DNA of 64,000 bases from DATLGB01 sp963740765 (GTDB lineage Bacteria > Actinomycetota > Thermoleophilia > Solirubrobacterales > Solirubrobacteraceae), in assembly GCA_963740765.1 (NCBI GenBank), contig CAVUFN010000015.1, positions 62,001 to 126,000 of the forward strand, read 5' to 3'. The translations under genes were made by a program, and so were the position numbers. A model generated the notes under the pieces. It was given only the letters and a program-made list of their open reading frames with translations, was not told the origin of the DNA and searched no databases. Positions 1 to 9,781 of this stretch are shown here, one piece after another. Position 1 is the stretch's first letter, and the number at the start of each line of letters is the position of its first letter.

Positions 1-105
1 CGCTTCGTGGCCAAGTACGTCGCCAAGGAGATCGACAAGGAGCACATCCGGGCGGCGCGCGACATCGACATCGCCGCCCGCATCGAGGAGGGCTGGCGGG
101 GCTAG
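1..105 (+). CDS. C-terminal end of an unidentified protein (5' truncated)
   Basis: The window opens inside a reading frame that runs 34 codons to a TAG at 103-105. The visible tail is charged and looks helical (it contains FVAKYVAKEIDKEH and ends IEEGWRG). Codon use is normal for the region, with GC-rich third positions, so it looks like a genuine gene end. I do not recognise the family. It lies about 100 bases upstream of nadC on the same strand, so it could belong to the same NAD-synthesis transcript, but nothing in this short tail shows that. Confidence 0.55.
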   Translation, partial: RFVAKYVAKEIDKEHIRAARDIDIAARIEEGWRG

Positions 106-207
106 CCCCGACCGCGCTTCTGCTCTCGCCTCAGCCGGAAGCCGGTGGCGCAGGCCTGGAGGCGGCTGGGGCGTAGCGCGGGTCACCTCGTCTAGCGTCT
201 GACGGCC

Positions 208-1042
208 ATGGATCTTGACGCTCTGGTGCAAGCCGCTCTGGCGGAGGACGTCGGTGTCGGCGACGTCACGACGGAGGCGACCGTGCCGGCCGAGGCCCGT
301 GGCGTGGCGACCATCGTCCAGAAGGCGGCCGGCGTCGTCTCCGGCCTCGACGTCGCCGAAGCGGTCTTCCGCGCGCTCGACCCCGACTGCGCGATCGAAC
401 GTGGTCCGGAGGGGGAGTGGCGCGAGCCGGGAGCGATCGCGCTGCGCGTCGAGGGCTCCGCACGGGCGCTGCTGACCGCCGAGCGGACGGCCCTGAACTT
501 CCTGCAGCGGCTGAGCGGCGTGGCCACCGTCACTGCGTCGGTGGTCCGTGCCGTGCGCGAGGCCGGTGGCGAGGCGACCATCCTCGACACGCGCAAGACC
601 ACGCCGGGCCTGCGCGCGCTGGAGAAGGCGGCAGTCGTGCACGGCGGTGGGACCAACCACCGGGTCGGGCTCTTCGACGCGATCCTCATCAAGGAGAACC
701 ACGCGGCGCTGGGCGGCGGCGATCGGCGCCGCGGTCGCCTCGGCGCGCGCTGCTCGTCCGGACCTCCCGATCGAGGTCGAGGTGCGCGACGGCATCGAGA
801 TCGACCAGGCGCTCGAGGCCGGGGCCGACCGGCTGCTGCTGGACAACATGACGCCGGGCCAGATCGCCGACGCCGTGGCCCACATCGGCGGCCGCGCGCA
901 GACGGAGGCCAGCGGCGGCATCAGCCCGGACACAGTTGTGGTCTACGCGACCATAAAGGGGCTAGACTTCGTGTCGCTGGGATGGCTGACGCACTCCGCG
1001 CCCGCCCTCGACCTATCGCTCCTCCTGGAGGTCGCGCCATGA
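208..1042 (+). CDS. nadC: Nicotinate-nucleotide pyrophosphorylase (quinolinate phosphoribosyltransferase), frameshifted
   Basis: NadC decarboxylates quinolinate and transfers phosphoribose from PRPP to give nicotinate mononucleotide, in the cytoplasm. The start is ATG 208. The first ~170 residues show the N-terminal domain, the family segment ILDTRKTTPGLRALEKAAV and then HRVGLFDAILIKENH. The frame changes by one extra base near 715 (in GGCGATCGG). The second part carries EVEVRDGIEIDQAL, LLLDNMTP and EASGGI, typical of the type II PRTase barrel, to the TGA at 1040-1042. Total length (~277 residues) fits the family. The stop overlaps the nadA start (ATGA), so the two should be translationally coupled. 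The frameshift is probably a sequence error because both halves are well conserved. Confidence 0.93.
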
Positions 1043-2018
1043 ATCCCGTCCTCGAGATCGAGAACACCATCGCCCTGCAGGACGAGGTCCGTGCCCTCGC
1101 CCGCGAGCGCGGCGCCGTGATCCTCGCCCACAACTACGAGCTGCCCGAGATCCAGTCGGTGGCCGACTACGTCGGCGACTCGCTGGGCCTGTCCCAGCAG
1201 GCGGCGGCCGCGTCGCCAGGACGTGATCGCGTTCTGCGGCGTCCACTTCATGGCCGAGACGGCGTCCATCCTCTCCCCGGAGAAGACGGTCCTGCTGCCC
1301 GACCTCGGCGCCGGCTGCTCGCTGGCCGACTCGATCACCGCCGACCAGCTGCGGGCCTGGAAGGCCAAGCACCCCGGCGCGATCGTCGTCATGTACGTCA
1401 ACACCACCGCCGAGGTCAAGGCGGAGACGGACTACTGCTGCACGTCGGGCAACGCCGTCCGCGTCGTCGAGCACATCTACCGCGAGCACGGGCCGGACAC
1501 GGAGATCCTCTTCGGCCCGGACATGTTCCTCGGCGCCTTCGTCGAGAAGCAGACGGGCAAGAAGATGCACGTGTGGGACGGCGAGTGCCACGTCCACGCC
1601 GGCATCCGCCCGCGCGACATCAACGACGATGCGCGAGGAGAACCCGACCGCCGACTTCCTCATCCACCCCGAGTGCGGCTGCTCGACCTCCGTCATGGAG
1701 TACGTCGCGGCCGGCGACGTCGACCCCGACGGCGTCTTCATGCTCTCCACGGGCGGGATGCTCGACTACGCGCGCTCCGCGAAGCCTGGCTCGACCGCCA
1801 TCGTGGCGACGGAGACCGGGATGCTGCACCCGCTGCAGATGGCCGCGCCGGACGTGAACTTCCTGCCCGCCAACCGCGCGGCGGTCTGCCAGTACATGAA
1901 GATGATCACGCTGCCCAAGCTGCGGGACGCGCTGCGTGACCTCTCCCCGGTCGTGAAGGTCCCGGACGCGCTCGCCGAGCGCGCCCGGATCCCCATCGAG
2001 CGGATGGTCGCGCTCTAG
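1039..2018 (+). CDS. nadA: Quinolinate synthase A, frameshifted twice
   Basis: NadA condenses iminoaspartate with dihydroxyacetone phosphate to quinolinate using a [4Fe-4S] cluster, and so feeds the adjacent nadC product. The start ATG 1039 overlaps the nadC stop. The N-terminal part (LAHNYELPEIQSVADYVGDS) is followed by one extra base near 1215, then FCGVHFMAETASIL with the first cluster cysteine and TDYCCTSGNA with the second. Another extra base near 1629 precedes HPECGCS with the third. The end RIPIERMVAL is at 2018. All three cluster cysteines are present, so the enzyme should be functional once the two single-base insertions are corrected. No recognisable L-aspartate oxidase (nadB) is seen in the window. 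Confidence 0.93.
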
Positions 2019-2021
2019 CGG

Positions 2022-2840
2022 TCAGAGGCCCAGCAGGTCCAACGCGAGCAGCACGAGGCTGTCCGGGTCGACGTCGGCCTGGTAGACGATGTCGCCCACC
2101 TGCGGGCGGCAGCCGCCGTCGGCCAGCCGGACGCTGCGGCCGCGCAGGCCGAAGTCATCGTCCTCGTCGTCCTCCGGGCCGAACGGGGACGCCGGCGCGC
2201 TGTCGTCGTCGCCGGCGAAGCCGGACGGCGCGTCGCTGCTGTCGTCGTCGTCGACGGGCCAGAAGTCGTCGTCGGCGTCGGCCGCGTCGTCGTCGTTGAT
2301 CTCGACGTCATCGGCACCCTGGCCGCCGCCGCCGCCCGCAGCGCCGGCGCCGCCGCACAGGACGTCCGTGTCGTCGCCGAAGGCCGCGACGAGCTCGCCG
2401 CCCTTCGCCAGGGCGATGGTGAGGCTGGAGTCGGTGACCGCGGTGACCACGCCGGCGTTCTCGTCGCCGTCGAGGATGCCGTCGACGTCGGTGTCGCGCT
2501 TGCGCGGGTTCATGCGGGTCATCTGCTCGCCGGCGTTGGGCATGCCGTCGGCGTCGCTGTCCTCCCGCGGGTCGAGGACGCCGTCGCGGTCGGAGTCGGC
2601 CTTGCGCGGGTTCGTGCGGGCGCGGCGCTCGAAGCCGTTGGTCAGCCCGTCCCGGTCACGGTCGCCCGCGGCGCGGAGCTTGCGCTTCTTCACGTGCTTG
2701 CGGTGCTTCTTGGCCTTGTGCTTCTTGTGCGACTTGACCGCGTGGGACTGCTTGGGCGGATGGGACTTGGCCTCGGCCGCGGCGGGGGCGAGGAGCGTCA
2801 GGCAAAGGAGCAGCGCGAGGAGGGGACGTGTGGCGGACAC
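2022..2840 (-). CDS. Secreted protein with thrombospondin type 3-like calcium-binding repeats and an acidic tail
   Basis: This 272-residue protein has a clear signal peptide (LLALLLCLTLLAPAAAEA), then a Lys/His-rich stretch of about 40 residues. Next come four or more short repeats of the DxDxDG type (GDRDRDGLTNGFE, DSDRDGVLDPRE, DSDADGMPNAGE, DTDVDGILDGDE), the calcium-binding pattern of thrombospondin type 3 repeats. A small globular segment and a strongly acidic region with many consecutive Asp residues follow near residues 180-235. The family is structural and extracellular, and no enzyme motif is seen. It is convergent with nadA, with only three bases between the stops. The reading frame is intact. 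Its partner or binding target is unknown. Confidence 0.75.
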   Translation of the reverse strand: MSATRPLLALLLCLTLLAPAAAEAKSHPPKQSHAVKSHKKHKAKKHRKHVKKRKLRAAGDRDRDGLTNGFERRARTNPRKADSDRDGVLDPREDSDADGMPNAGEQMTRMNPRKRDTDVDGILDGDENAGVVTAVTDSSLTIALAKGGELVAAFGDDTDVLCGGAGAAGGGGGQGADDVEINDDDAADADDDFWPVDDDDSSDAPSGFAGDDDSAPASPFGPEDDEDDDFGLRGRSVRLADGGCRPQVGDIVYQADVDPDSLVLLALDLLGL

Positions 2841-2898
2841 GAGGGATTCATCGGGTCATGACCCCATGTCATGAACCGAATCGCCGGAGTCTGGACGA

Positions 2899-3258
2899 TC
2901 AGGCGAGGGTCAGGCCGAAACGTGCTGTTTGCCTGACCACCGGCAGGGCGCGGACCTTCCGCGCGTACTCGGCCTGGGTGTAGCAGTGGACCTCCGCGCG
3001 GCCGCCCATCGTGTAGGCGTCCCACAGCGACGTGGCCTGGTAGACGCGCTCGAGCCAGGGGATGCCGTCGAAGTGCTCGCTGACCAGGACGAGGACGTAC
3101 TCGGGCCCGCGCTCGCGCTGCGGAGCGGCACCCTGGGCGTCGGCGACCCGGGCGCCGCCGAGGAACGCGCGGTGCAGCGGGAAGCGCTCCGCGAGGCGGC
3201 GGATGTAGGCGTCGAGCTCGGCGCGGTCGAGCTGCTCAGCGGCGGTGGCGGCGGACAC
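2899..3258 (-). CDS. Small conserved-looking cytoplasmic protein of unknown function
   Basis: This 119-residue protein starts at GTG 3258, immediately after the TGA of the M16 peptidase gene, so it is probably translated by coupling. It has no signal peptide or membrane segment. The centre (PEYVLVLVSEHFDGIPWLER) reads like the core strand of a nucleotidyltransferase-like (MNT) or toxin-antitoxin accessory fold, but I see no GSxxRG signature, so the function is open. The C-terminal part contains a HCYTQAEYARKV segment. Codon use matches its neighbours. Confidence 0.6.
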   Translation of the reverse strand: MSAATAAEQLDRAELDAYIRRLAERFPLHRAFLGGARVADAQGAAPQRERGPEYVLVLVSEHFDGIPWLERVYQATSLWDAYTMGGRAEVHCYTQAEYARKVRALPVVRQTARFGLTLA

Positions 3259-4488
3259 TCATGCGAACTCTTGCACGGTGTGCGGACCGACGCAGGCGAC
3301 GGACAGCTCCTCGCTGATGCCGGCGCCGACGCGACGGACGTCGTCCATGGTCACGGCGTCGAGCGCGGCGATGGACGCGTCCGGGTCCAGATCGCGTCCG
3401 AAGAGGACCTTCTGGGAGGCGGCGTGGCGCGCGACGGCGTTGGTGTTCTCGAAGGCGAGGACCATGCGGCCGGCGGCGTAGGAGCGCGCACGCTCGACCT
3501 CGTCCTCCGTCGGGCCGTCGGCGCGCAGCTCGTCGACGATCTCGCGCATGCGGGTGTAGGCCTCGATGCACTTGCCCGACTCGAGGCCGGCCGACAGCTG
3601 CAGGATCCCGACGTCCGCGTAGGCGTGGGCGACGGAGTAGACGGAGTAGGCGAGGCCGCGCTGCTCGCGGATCTCGTCGAACAGCCGTGAGCCCATCGAG
3701 CCGCCGAGCAGCGTCCCGAAGACGGTCAGCGCGGCGCGGTCGGCCGTCGAGGTGACGTCGATGGACGGCCGGTAGCTCATGCGCAGGTGCGACTGGTTGG
3801 AGTCGCGCTCCTCGACGAGCGTCGTCGGGGCGAGCGGCGTCGCCGCCTCGTAGCCGCCGTTGGGCGTGATGGCGGGGAAGCGGCCGAAGGCGTCGGCGAG
3901 GACGTCGTCGGCGGGGAGGTGATCGAGGTTGCCGGCCAGGAACGCGCCACCGCGCGAGCCCGCCCACTGGCGCTCGCGGAAGGCGACGATCGCCTCGCGC
4001 GTGAACGTGCGCAGGTGCTCCTCCGGCCCGAGCACCGGACGGCCGAGCGGATGGTCGCCGAACGCCGCGCGGTCGATCAGGTGCTCGGCGACGACGGACG
4101 GCGTGTCCTGCGCCCGGGCGATCTCCTGGATGACGACGCCGCGCTCGCGGTCGAGCTCCTCCGCGTCGATCTTCGGCCGGCCGACGAAGTCCGTCAGCAG
4201 GTCGATCGCCTCGCCGACGACCTCGGCCCGGCAGGTGATGTGGAACGCGACGATGTCGTGCGACGTGTACGCGTTCAGCGCCGCGCCCATGCGCTCCGCG
4301 GTCTCGTTGACCTTGCGGTAGTCGTCGTAGATCTCGCCGCCCTTGAAGACGAGGTGCTCGAGGAAGTGCGCCATCCCGTTCTCCTCGGGGCGCTCCGTGC
4401 GGGCGCCGGCCTCGAAGGCGACGAGGACGGTCGTGGCGCGCGTTCCGGGGAGGGCGAGGCGGTGGATCTCGAGGTCGTTGGGAGGCAC
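3259..4488 (-). CDS. M16 family zinc metallopeptidase (pitrilysin/processing-peptidase type)
   Basis: The protein is 409 residues from GTG 4488 (VPPNDLEIHRLALPG). The inverted zinc motif HFLEH lies near residue 48, with the downstream Glu in ERGVVIQEIAR. The C-terminal M16 domain has the substrate-binding QRGLAYSVYS segment. Length and layout match the single-chain bacterial M16B subunits that work as dimers on unfolded peptides. I chose the GTG because it places the conserved N-terminal strand at residue 5. The in-frame sequence further upstream belongs to the neighbouring phosphoesterase read in another frame. The frame is intact throughout. The stop abuts the next gene's GTG. Confidence 0.9.
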   Translation of the reverse strand: MPPNDLEIHRLALPGTRATTVLVAFEAGARTERPEENGMAHFLEHLVFKGGEIYDDYRKVNETAERMGAALNAYTSHDIVAFHITCRAEVVGEAIDLLTDFVGRPKIDAEELDRERGVVIQEIARAQDTPSVVAEHLIDRAAFGDHPLGRPVLGPEEHLRTFTREAIVAFRERQWAGSRGGAFLAGNLDHLPADDVLADAFGRFPAITPNGGYEAATPLAPTTLVEERDSNQSHLRMSYRPSIDVTSTADRAALTVFGTLLGGSMGSRLFDEIREQRGLAYSVYSVAHAYADVGILQLSAGLESGKCIEAYTRMREIVDELRADGPTEDEVERARSYAAGRMVLAFENTNAVARHAASQKVLFGRDLDPDASIAALDAVTMDDVRRVGAGISEELSVACVGPHTVQEFA

Positions 4489-4506
4489 CTGTCGAATGTA
4501 CGACCC

Positions 4507-6523
4507 GGAACCGAGCGACGGCGCGCCGGTTCCCGCAGGCGGACCTTGACCGCCCGCCGGCCCGGCTTGCGCAGCGTGACGCGGATGCGCGCGCGGCCGC
4601 GGCGGTTGGTCCGGGTGACCTTGGTCGCCAGCCGGACGCGGGCCCGGCGCACCGGCTTCCTGCGCCGAGCGCACGCGGATGCGGAGCGTCGTCCGCCGCC
4701 CGGCGATCACGCGCCGCGGCCGCACGGACGCGCGCAGCCGGCGACTGCGGGGACGTCCCTTTGTTCGCGCGCGGGTCGGGGAGGACGAGCTCGACGTTGC
4801 GGTCCTCCGGGTGCGCCGACGGCGTCGCGGTTGGCCTGCGGGTCGTTGTAGCCGAGGGTGCGGGCGACGGAGGCGAGCTGGTCCGGGGTGAAGGCGGCGG
4901 CGTCCGTGCCCGGCGCGGGCGCGGCGGCCGGCGCCGCGTTGTCGAGCAGCGTCCCGAACAGCGACAGCGTCCCGTCGCGGTTGTCCATCAGCTCGAGCAG
5001 CCGGTCCTGGTGGGGGTAGTCGGCCTCGGCGGAGGTGCGGACGACGTAGAAGCCCGTGATCGCCCTCCTTGTAGAGCTGGACGTCGTTGACGTGCGAGTG
5101 GCCGGCGACCCAGCCGACGACGTGCGGGTGGGCGAGCACGAGTTGCACGAGGTCGTCCTGCAGGTGCATCGGGGTGGAGGTGCGCGGGTCGAGGTCGCAG
5201 CCGGCGTTGGTGGGGTGGTCGGGGTCGTCGCAGCTGCCGGCGACCTCGTCCCCGATGTCCGTGGACAGGCTCACGGGCGCGTGGTGGGAGAAGAGGACGA
5301 CGAGCTCGTCGGCCTGCTCGGCGGCGTCGAGCGTCTTGGTGAGCCACCGGAACTGCGGGTCGTCGACGTTGCCCTCGCTGCCCGGGCCGGTGATGCCGGC
5401 GTTGGCGATCGTGTCGAGCGCGACGAAGCTGATCCGATTCGCCCCGCCCGGCGCGAAGGAGTAGTAGGAGGCGGCGCCGCGGGAGGCCGCGGCCTCGGCG
5501 GCGTCGATGTGCTGGAAGCCGTGGCCGTTGCCCGAAGAGGGCGCGGTACTGCGGCTTGGTGACGGGCGCGCGGTCGGGGTCCGGCGGGACGACCAGGGTC
5601 TTGCTCGGGTCCGTGGTGAGGATGCTGTCGGTCAGCGCCGTTGAGGAGGTTGCCGCTGAGGGCGGGGGCGATCGGCTTGACGCAGCCGGTCGAGACCGCG
5701 CTGAGCGAGCTGATCGCGGCCTGGTTGCCCTGCACGAGCCCGTCGTGGTTGCCGAGCGCGACGAAGGACGGGACCTTCAGCCCGGCCGCGGTGAACGGCT
5801 GCTGGGCGCGGTCCAGCAGGCCCGGGTAGCGCGGGGAAGGCGGCCCACTGCCCCGTGGGGAGGTCCGGGTCGTAGAAGGTGCCCGACTCGACGTAGTCGT
5901 CGTAGTCCTGGACGCCCGTGTACTTCGGCGCCTCCGCGGCGAGCGCGGCGCGGTCGGCGCCGGCGCAGCCCTGGCCCCGCATCGACGCGTCGGTGACCTC
6001 GCCGGTGTTGGGGTCGAGCTCGCCGCCGTCGAGCAGCCGGGCGACCCACTCGGCCTCCACGCCGGCCTGGTTGTCGGCGTTGTCGCCGGTGAGGATCGTC
6101 AGTGCCAGCTTGGCCCGCTTGCCCTTGGCCGGCCCGGACGGGGGAGCGGAGGTTGGCGTTGACCTGGCGGATGGAGGCGTCGACCATGAACGGCATCAGC
6201 GCCTCCTGCGGGCGCCACGCGGCGCTGAAGACGCTGTTGGCCTGGTCGAGGACCTCGACGCGCAGCGGGTCCTCCTCGTCGGCGAGCTGGAAGTCGCTGA
6301 GCTGGGCGAAGTAGACCAGCGAGCGCCGCCGCCCCTCGCGGCCGGCCTGGGGCGCGGCGAGGTCGTCGTCCGTGACCGTCGGCTCGCCGGGTCCGTCGAC
6401 GAGCGGGGTGAAGCCCGAGGCCCCGGGTGTGCCGGGGACGACGCGGCGGTCGAGGGTCGTCGTCGCGTACGCCGGCGTGCAGGCGCAGAACAGCACCGCG
6501 AGCGCCAGTGCTCCTCTCCTCAT
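4507..6523 (-). CDS. Secreted metallophosphoesterase (calcineurin-like fold), multiply frameshifted
   Basis: From ATG 6523 there is a signal peptide (RRGALALAVLFCACTPAYA). The calcineurin-type metal motifs then follow in order across several frames: FAQLSDFQLADEE near 6300, VALGNHDGLVQGN near 5730, a SHHAP-type block near 5280 and VVGWVAGHSHVND near 5100. A Lys/Arg-rich beta domain ends the protein near 4510. This order matches large actinobacterial secreted phosphoesterases (I believe TIGR03767-like, but could not check). At least five single-base shifts break the gene (about 6140, 5830, 5640, 5530, 5060, 4830). The true stop is not resolvable, so the 3' boundary is approximate. All metal motifs survive, which argues for sequence error over decay. 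Confidence 0.75.
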
Positions 6524-6592
6524 TCTGCAAACCGTATTGCACGCAAGGGAAATCGCAGGCCGGAGGGGGTCGCCGTCGTACCTTCGATCGCA

Positions 6593-7407
6593 ATGGCCGC
6601 CACCGAGCGACACATCCGCACACGCCGTGCGCGGCGGGACTCGATCCCAGCCCGTCGCGGTCCGCACGCCGCGCACCGCGCCGCAGCGCGCCGAGGCCGC
6701 CGGGGCGATCATCGACTTCGAGGACGTCGTCAAGCGCTACCCGAGCGGCGACCTCGGCCTCAACGGCGCGACGTTCGCCATCCACCCGGGCGAGTTCGTC
6801 TTCATCGTCGGCGCGTCCGGCTCGGGCAAGTCGACGCTCATGCGCCTCCTCATCAAGGAGGTCGAGCCGACCACGGGCCACATCACGCGTCGCCGGCAAG
6901 GACCTGGGCGAGATCCCGCGCAGCCGCGTCCCGTACTACCGGCGCAACATCGGGATGGTCCACCAGGACTTCAAGCTGCTCCCCAACCGCACCGTGGCCG
7001 AGAACGTCGCCTACGCGCTGCAGGTGACGGGCGGCTCGCGCCGCGACGTGCGCGACAAGGTGCCGGACATCCTGCGCCTGACCGGACTGTCGCTGAAGCT
7101 GCACTCCTACCCCGACCAGCTGTCGGGCGGCGAGCAGCAGCGCGTCTCCGTGGCGCGCGCGTTCGTCAACCACCCGTCGCTGCTGCTGGCGGACGAGCCG
7201 ACCGGCAACCTCGACCCCGAGACGTCCGTCGGGATCATGCAGCTGCTCTACCGGATCAACCGCACGGGCACGACCGTCGTCGTCGTCACGCACGACCACC
7301 AGATGGTCGACCGCATGCGCCGCCGCGTGATCGAGCTCGCCAAGGGCAAGGTCATCCGCGACGAGCGCAACTCCGGCTACACGACCGAGATGGACCTTCC
7401 GCGATGA
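6593..7407 (+). CDS. ftsE: Cell division ATP-binding protein FtsE, frameshifted
   Basis: FtsE is the ABC ATPase that drives FtsX to activate peptidoglycan hydrolases at the septum. From ATG 6593, about 20 residues precede a shift near 6650. Then come IIDFEDVVKRYPSG, Walker A GASGSGKST, a second shift near 6889 (an extra C before VAGKDLGEI), the Q-loop region IGMVHQDFKLL, the signature LSGGEQQR, Walker B LLLADEPTGNLDPET and the switch His in VVVVTHDH. Its stop overlaps the ftsX start (ATGA), the usual ftsEX arrangement. Both frameshifts are single-base insertions. Confidence 0.93.
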
Positions 7408-8302
7408 AGATCGGCTTCTTCCTCAAGGAGGCGCTGCAGTCGATGAAGCGCAACGCCGTCCCGTCGTTCGCCGCCGTGGCCACCGTGCTGGTGACGGTGC
7501 TCGTCCTCGGCGTCTTCATCCCGATGGTCCAGGCGACCACCGGCGCCGCCAACGAGGTGCGCGGCCGCGTCATCGCCGACGTGTACCTGCAGACGGACGC
7601 CAAGCCGGCCGACATCGACCGCGTCCGCACGCTGCTGCAGGGCACGCGAGCACGTCAAGAGCGTGCAGTTCGTCTCCAAGCAGCAGGCCTACGCCGAGCA
7701 GAAGAAGCGCAACCCGGAGGCCTACAAGCTCCTGGGCTCCAACCCGCTGCCGGACACCTTCCGCATCACCCCGGACTCGCCGGACAACATCACCGCCGTG
7801 CGCAACGCGCTGTCGCCGCTGGCGCCGTCCGGCGGGGCGCGCGTCCCCGTCGACAAGTCCATCGACGAGGTCCGCAACCGCGAGGACGACACCAACAAGA
7901 TCCTCACCGCCACCCGCGTCGTCAAGTACGCGATGGCCGGCCTGGCGTCCCTGCTGGCGATCGCCTCCATGCTGCTGATCGGCAACACGATCCGGCTGTC
8001 GCTCTACTCGCGCCGCCGCGAGGTCGAGGTCATGAAGCTCGTCGGCGCCACCGACTGGTTCATCCGCTGGCCGTTCGTGCTCGAGGGCATCCTCCTCGGC
8101 GCCGTCGGCGGGGTGATGGCGATCGGGTTGCTGGGCGTGATCAAGGTCGCGCTGGTCGATCCGCTGGCGAGCGACTTCGCGCTCATCGCGGCGCCGCAGA
8201 CGATCAACTTCGGCGTCCTCGTCGTCGTGCTGCTCGACGGCCAGCGTCGGCGTGTCCGCGCTCGGCTCCGGTCTCTCCCTGCGCCGCTTCCTGCGCGTCT
8301 GA
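7404..8302 (+). CDS. ftsX: Cell division permease FtsX, frameshifted
   Basis: FtsX is the four-helix membrane partner of FtsE. The start is ATG 7404. It shows a cytoplasmic N-terminus (FFLKEALQSMKRN), the first membrane helix (SFAAVATVLVTVLVLGVFI), then the extracellular domain interrupted by one extra base near 7648 (PLPDTFRITP is the usual ECD motif). Three more helices follow (YAMAGLASLLAIASMLLIGN and two later ones). A second extra base near 8238 precedes the last helix, ending at TGA 8300-8302. The EVEVMKLVGATDWFIRWPF loop is characteristic of FtsX. Confidence 0.92.
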
Positions 8303-8306
8303 CAAG

Positions 8307-9215
8307 ATGCGGCCGGTGAGGCCGCTGAGCGTCGGGGAGCTGTTGGACGCGGCGTTCAGCGCCGTGCGCCGGAACTTCGGCCCGCTCGTGCTCTGCACGC
8401 TGGTCGTCGTCGTGCCCGTGTCGGTGCTGAACACGCTGGTCTCGGCCTCGAGCAACGACGCGGCCTTCGACTTCGCGAACTCCACGACCGTCGACGAGGA
8501 CAACCTGGGGTTGTTCCTGGCCGGGACGGGCGTGACGACGCTGCTCTCGCTGCTCGCCCAGACGCTGACCGCCGCGGCCTGCCTGCGCATGGTCGGGGGC
8601 GACGTCGTCGGCTCGCCGGCGAGCCCGGGCGACTCGCTGCGTTACGCGGCCAAGCGCCTGCTGCCGCTGGTGTGGGTGACGATCCTCTACGCGCTGGCCA
8701 TCGTCGTCGGCGTCCTGATGTGCCTGGTCGGGGCGGCCTGGCTCGGCGTGCTCTTCTGCCTGGCGACGCCGGCGCTGCTGTTCGAGGAGGCCGCGGGGTC
8801 GGTGCGATGCGGCGCTCGCGGCAGCTCATCCAGGGGCACTGGTGGCGCGTCTTCGGGGCGCTGATCGTCGGCTACCTGATCGTCGGCGTGCTGCAGGGGA
8901 TGCTCGGCGGGCTGATCGGCGGCGTGGTGCTCGTCAACTCGGAGAGCGAGCTGCTCAACGCCGCGATCCTCACGGCCGTCAACATCCTCGCGCTGGCGGT
9001 GTCGCTGCCGTTCGCGTCGGCGCTGGTCGCCTACATCTACTTCGACCTGCGGGTGCGCAAGGAGGGCTTCGACCTCGCGCTGCTGGCGCGGGGGATGGGC
9101 GTCGAGCACGCCCGGCAGACGGGCGATCGCCGGGCTGCCCGCCTCCGACGCCGGCTGGGCGGCGTCGGACACGGGCTTCCTCCCGCCGCAGCCGCCACCA
9201 CCGCCGGGTGGCTGA
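8307..9215 (+). CDS. Polytopic membrane protein (glycerophosphodiesterase-membrane-domain/DUF975-like), frameshifted
   Basis: From ATG 8307 the protein begins RPLSVGELLDAAFSAVRRNF, a start shared by many actinobacterial membrane proteins with a YihY/DUF975-like fold. About six hydrophobic helices follow (around 8370-8440, 8500-8580, 8660-8780, 8850-8930, 8950-9040). One extra base near 8805 and another near 9126 break the frame. Corrected, the protein ends in a Pro-rich tail (TGFLPPQPPPPPGG) at TGA 9213-9215, overlapping the GTG of the next gene. It sits five bases after ftsX. I infer a role in the envelope locus but see no catalytic motif. Confidence 0.7.
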
Positions 9216-9781
9216 CGCCGCGGGCGCACGCGAGCAGGCGCGCGAGATCCTCTCGGGCAGCCGCTTCCACGACACGGCGGTGCCGCGGCCCTTCAAGGGG
9301 CCGCTGGACTGGATCGGCGACCGCATCGACGATGTCGGGGACTGGTTCGGCGGGCTCTTCGACGACGCCGACCGCGCGCTGCCCGGCGGCGGCTGGGTCG
9401 TGTGGCTGCTGCTGGCCATCGCGGTGGCGGTGGCGTCGGTGTTCGTCGCGCGGTCGATGATCGGGCGGCGGGCCGCGGCGGCGGCCGAGGCGCGGGCGGA
9501 GGCGCTGGAGATCGAGGACCCGCGCGACCTCGAGCGCGAGGCGGACGCGGCCGAGCGCGCCGGCGACTTCGAGCGCGCTGTGCGCCTGCGCTTCCGCGCC
9601 GGCGTCGCGCGGCTCGAGCTCGGCCGAGTCGGAGACCACCGGCGCCATCGCCGCGACCCTGCACGACCCCGCCTTCGACCGGGTCGGCGCCGACCACGAC
9701 GAGATCGCCTACGGCGGCCGCCCGGCCGTGCCGGAGGACGCCGCGTCCGCGCGGGACGGCTGGCGCGAGGTGCTGCGATGA
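9208..9781 (+). CDS. DUF4129-domain membrane protein, frameshifted
   Basis: GTG 9208 overlaps the previous stop. The protein starts EQAREILSGSRF, then KGPLDWIGDRIDDVGDWFGGLFDD. One membrane helix follows (WVVWLLLAIAVAVASVFVA), then a cytosolic DUF4129 domain (RAGDFERAVRLRFRAGVARLEL). An extra base near 9625 breaks it. Corrected, it ends GWREVLR at TGA 9779-9781. DUF4129 proteins are the usual partners of MoxR and DUF58 genes in actinobacteria, exactly as here, and are thought to help assemble an envelope complex. The biochemical activity is not known. Confidence 0.8.
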
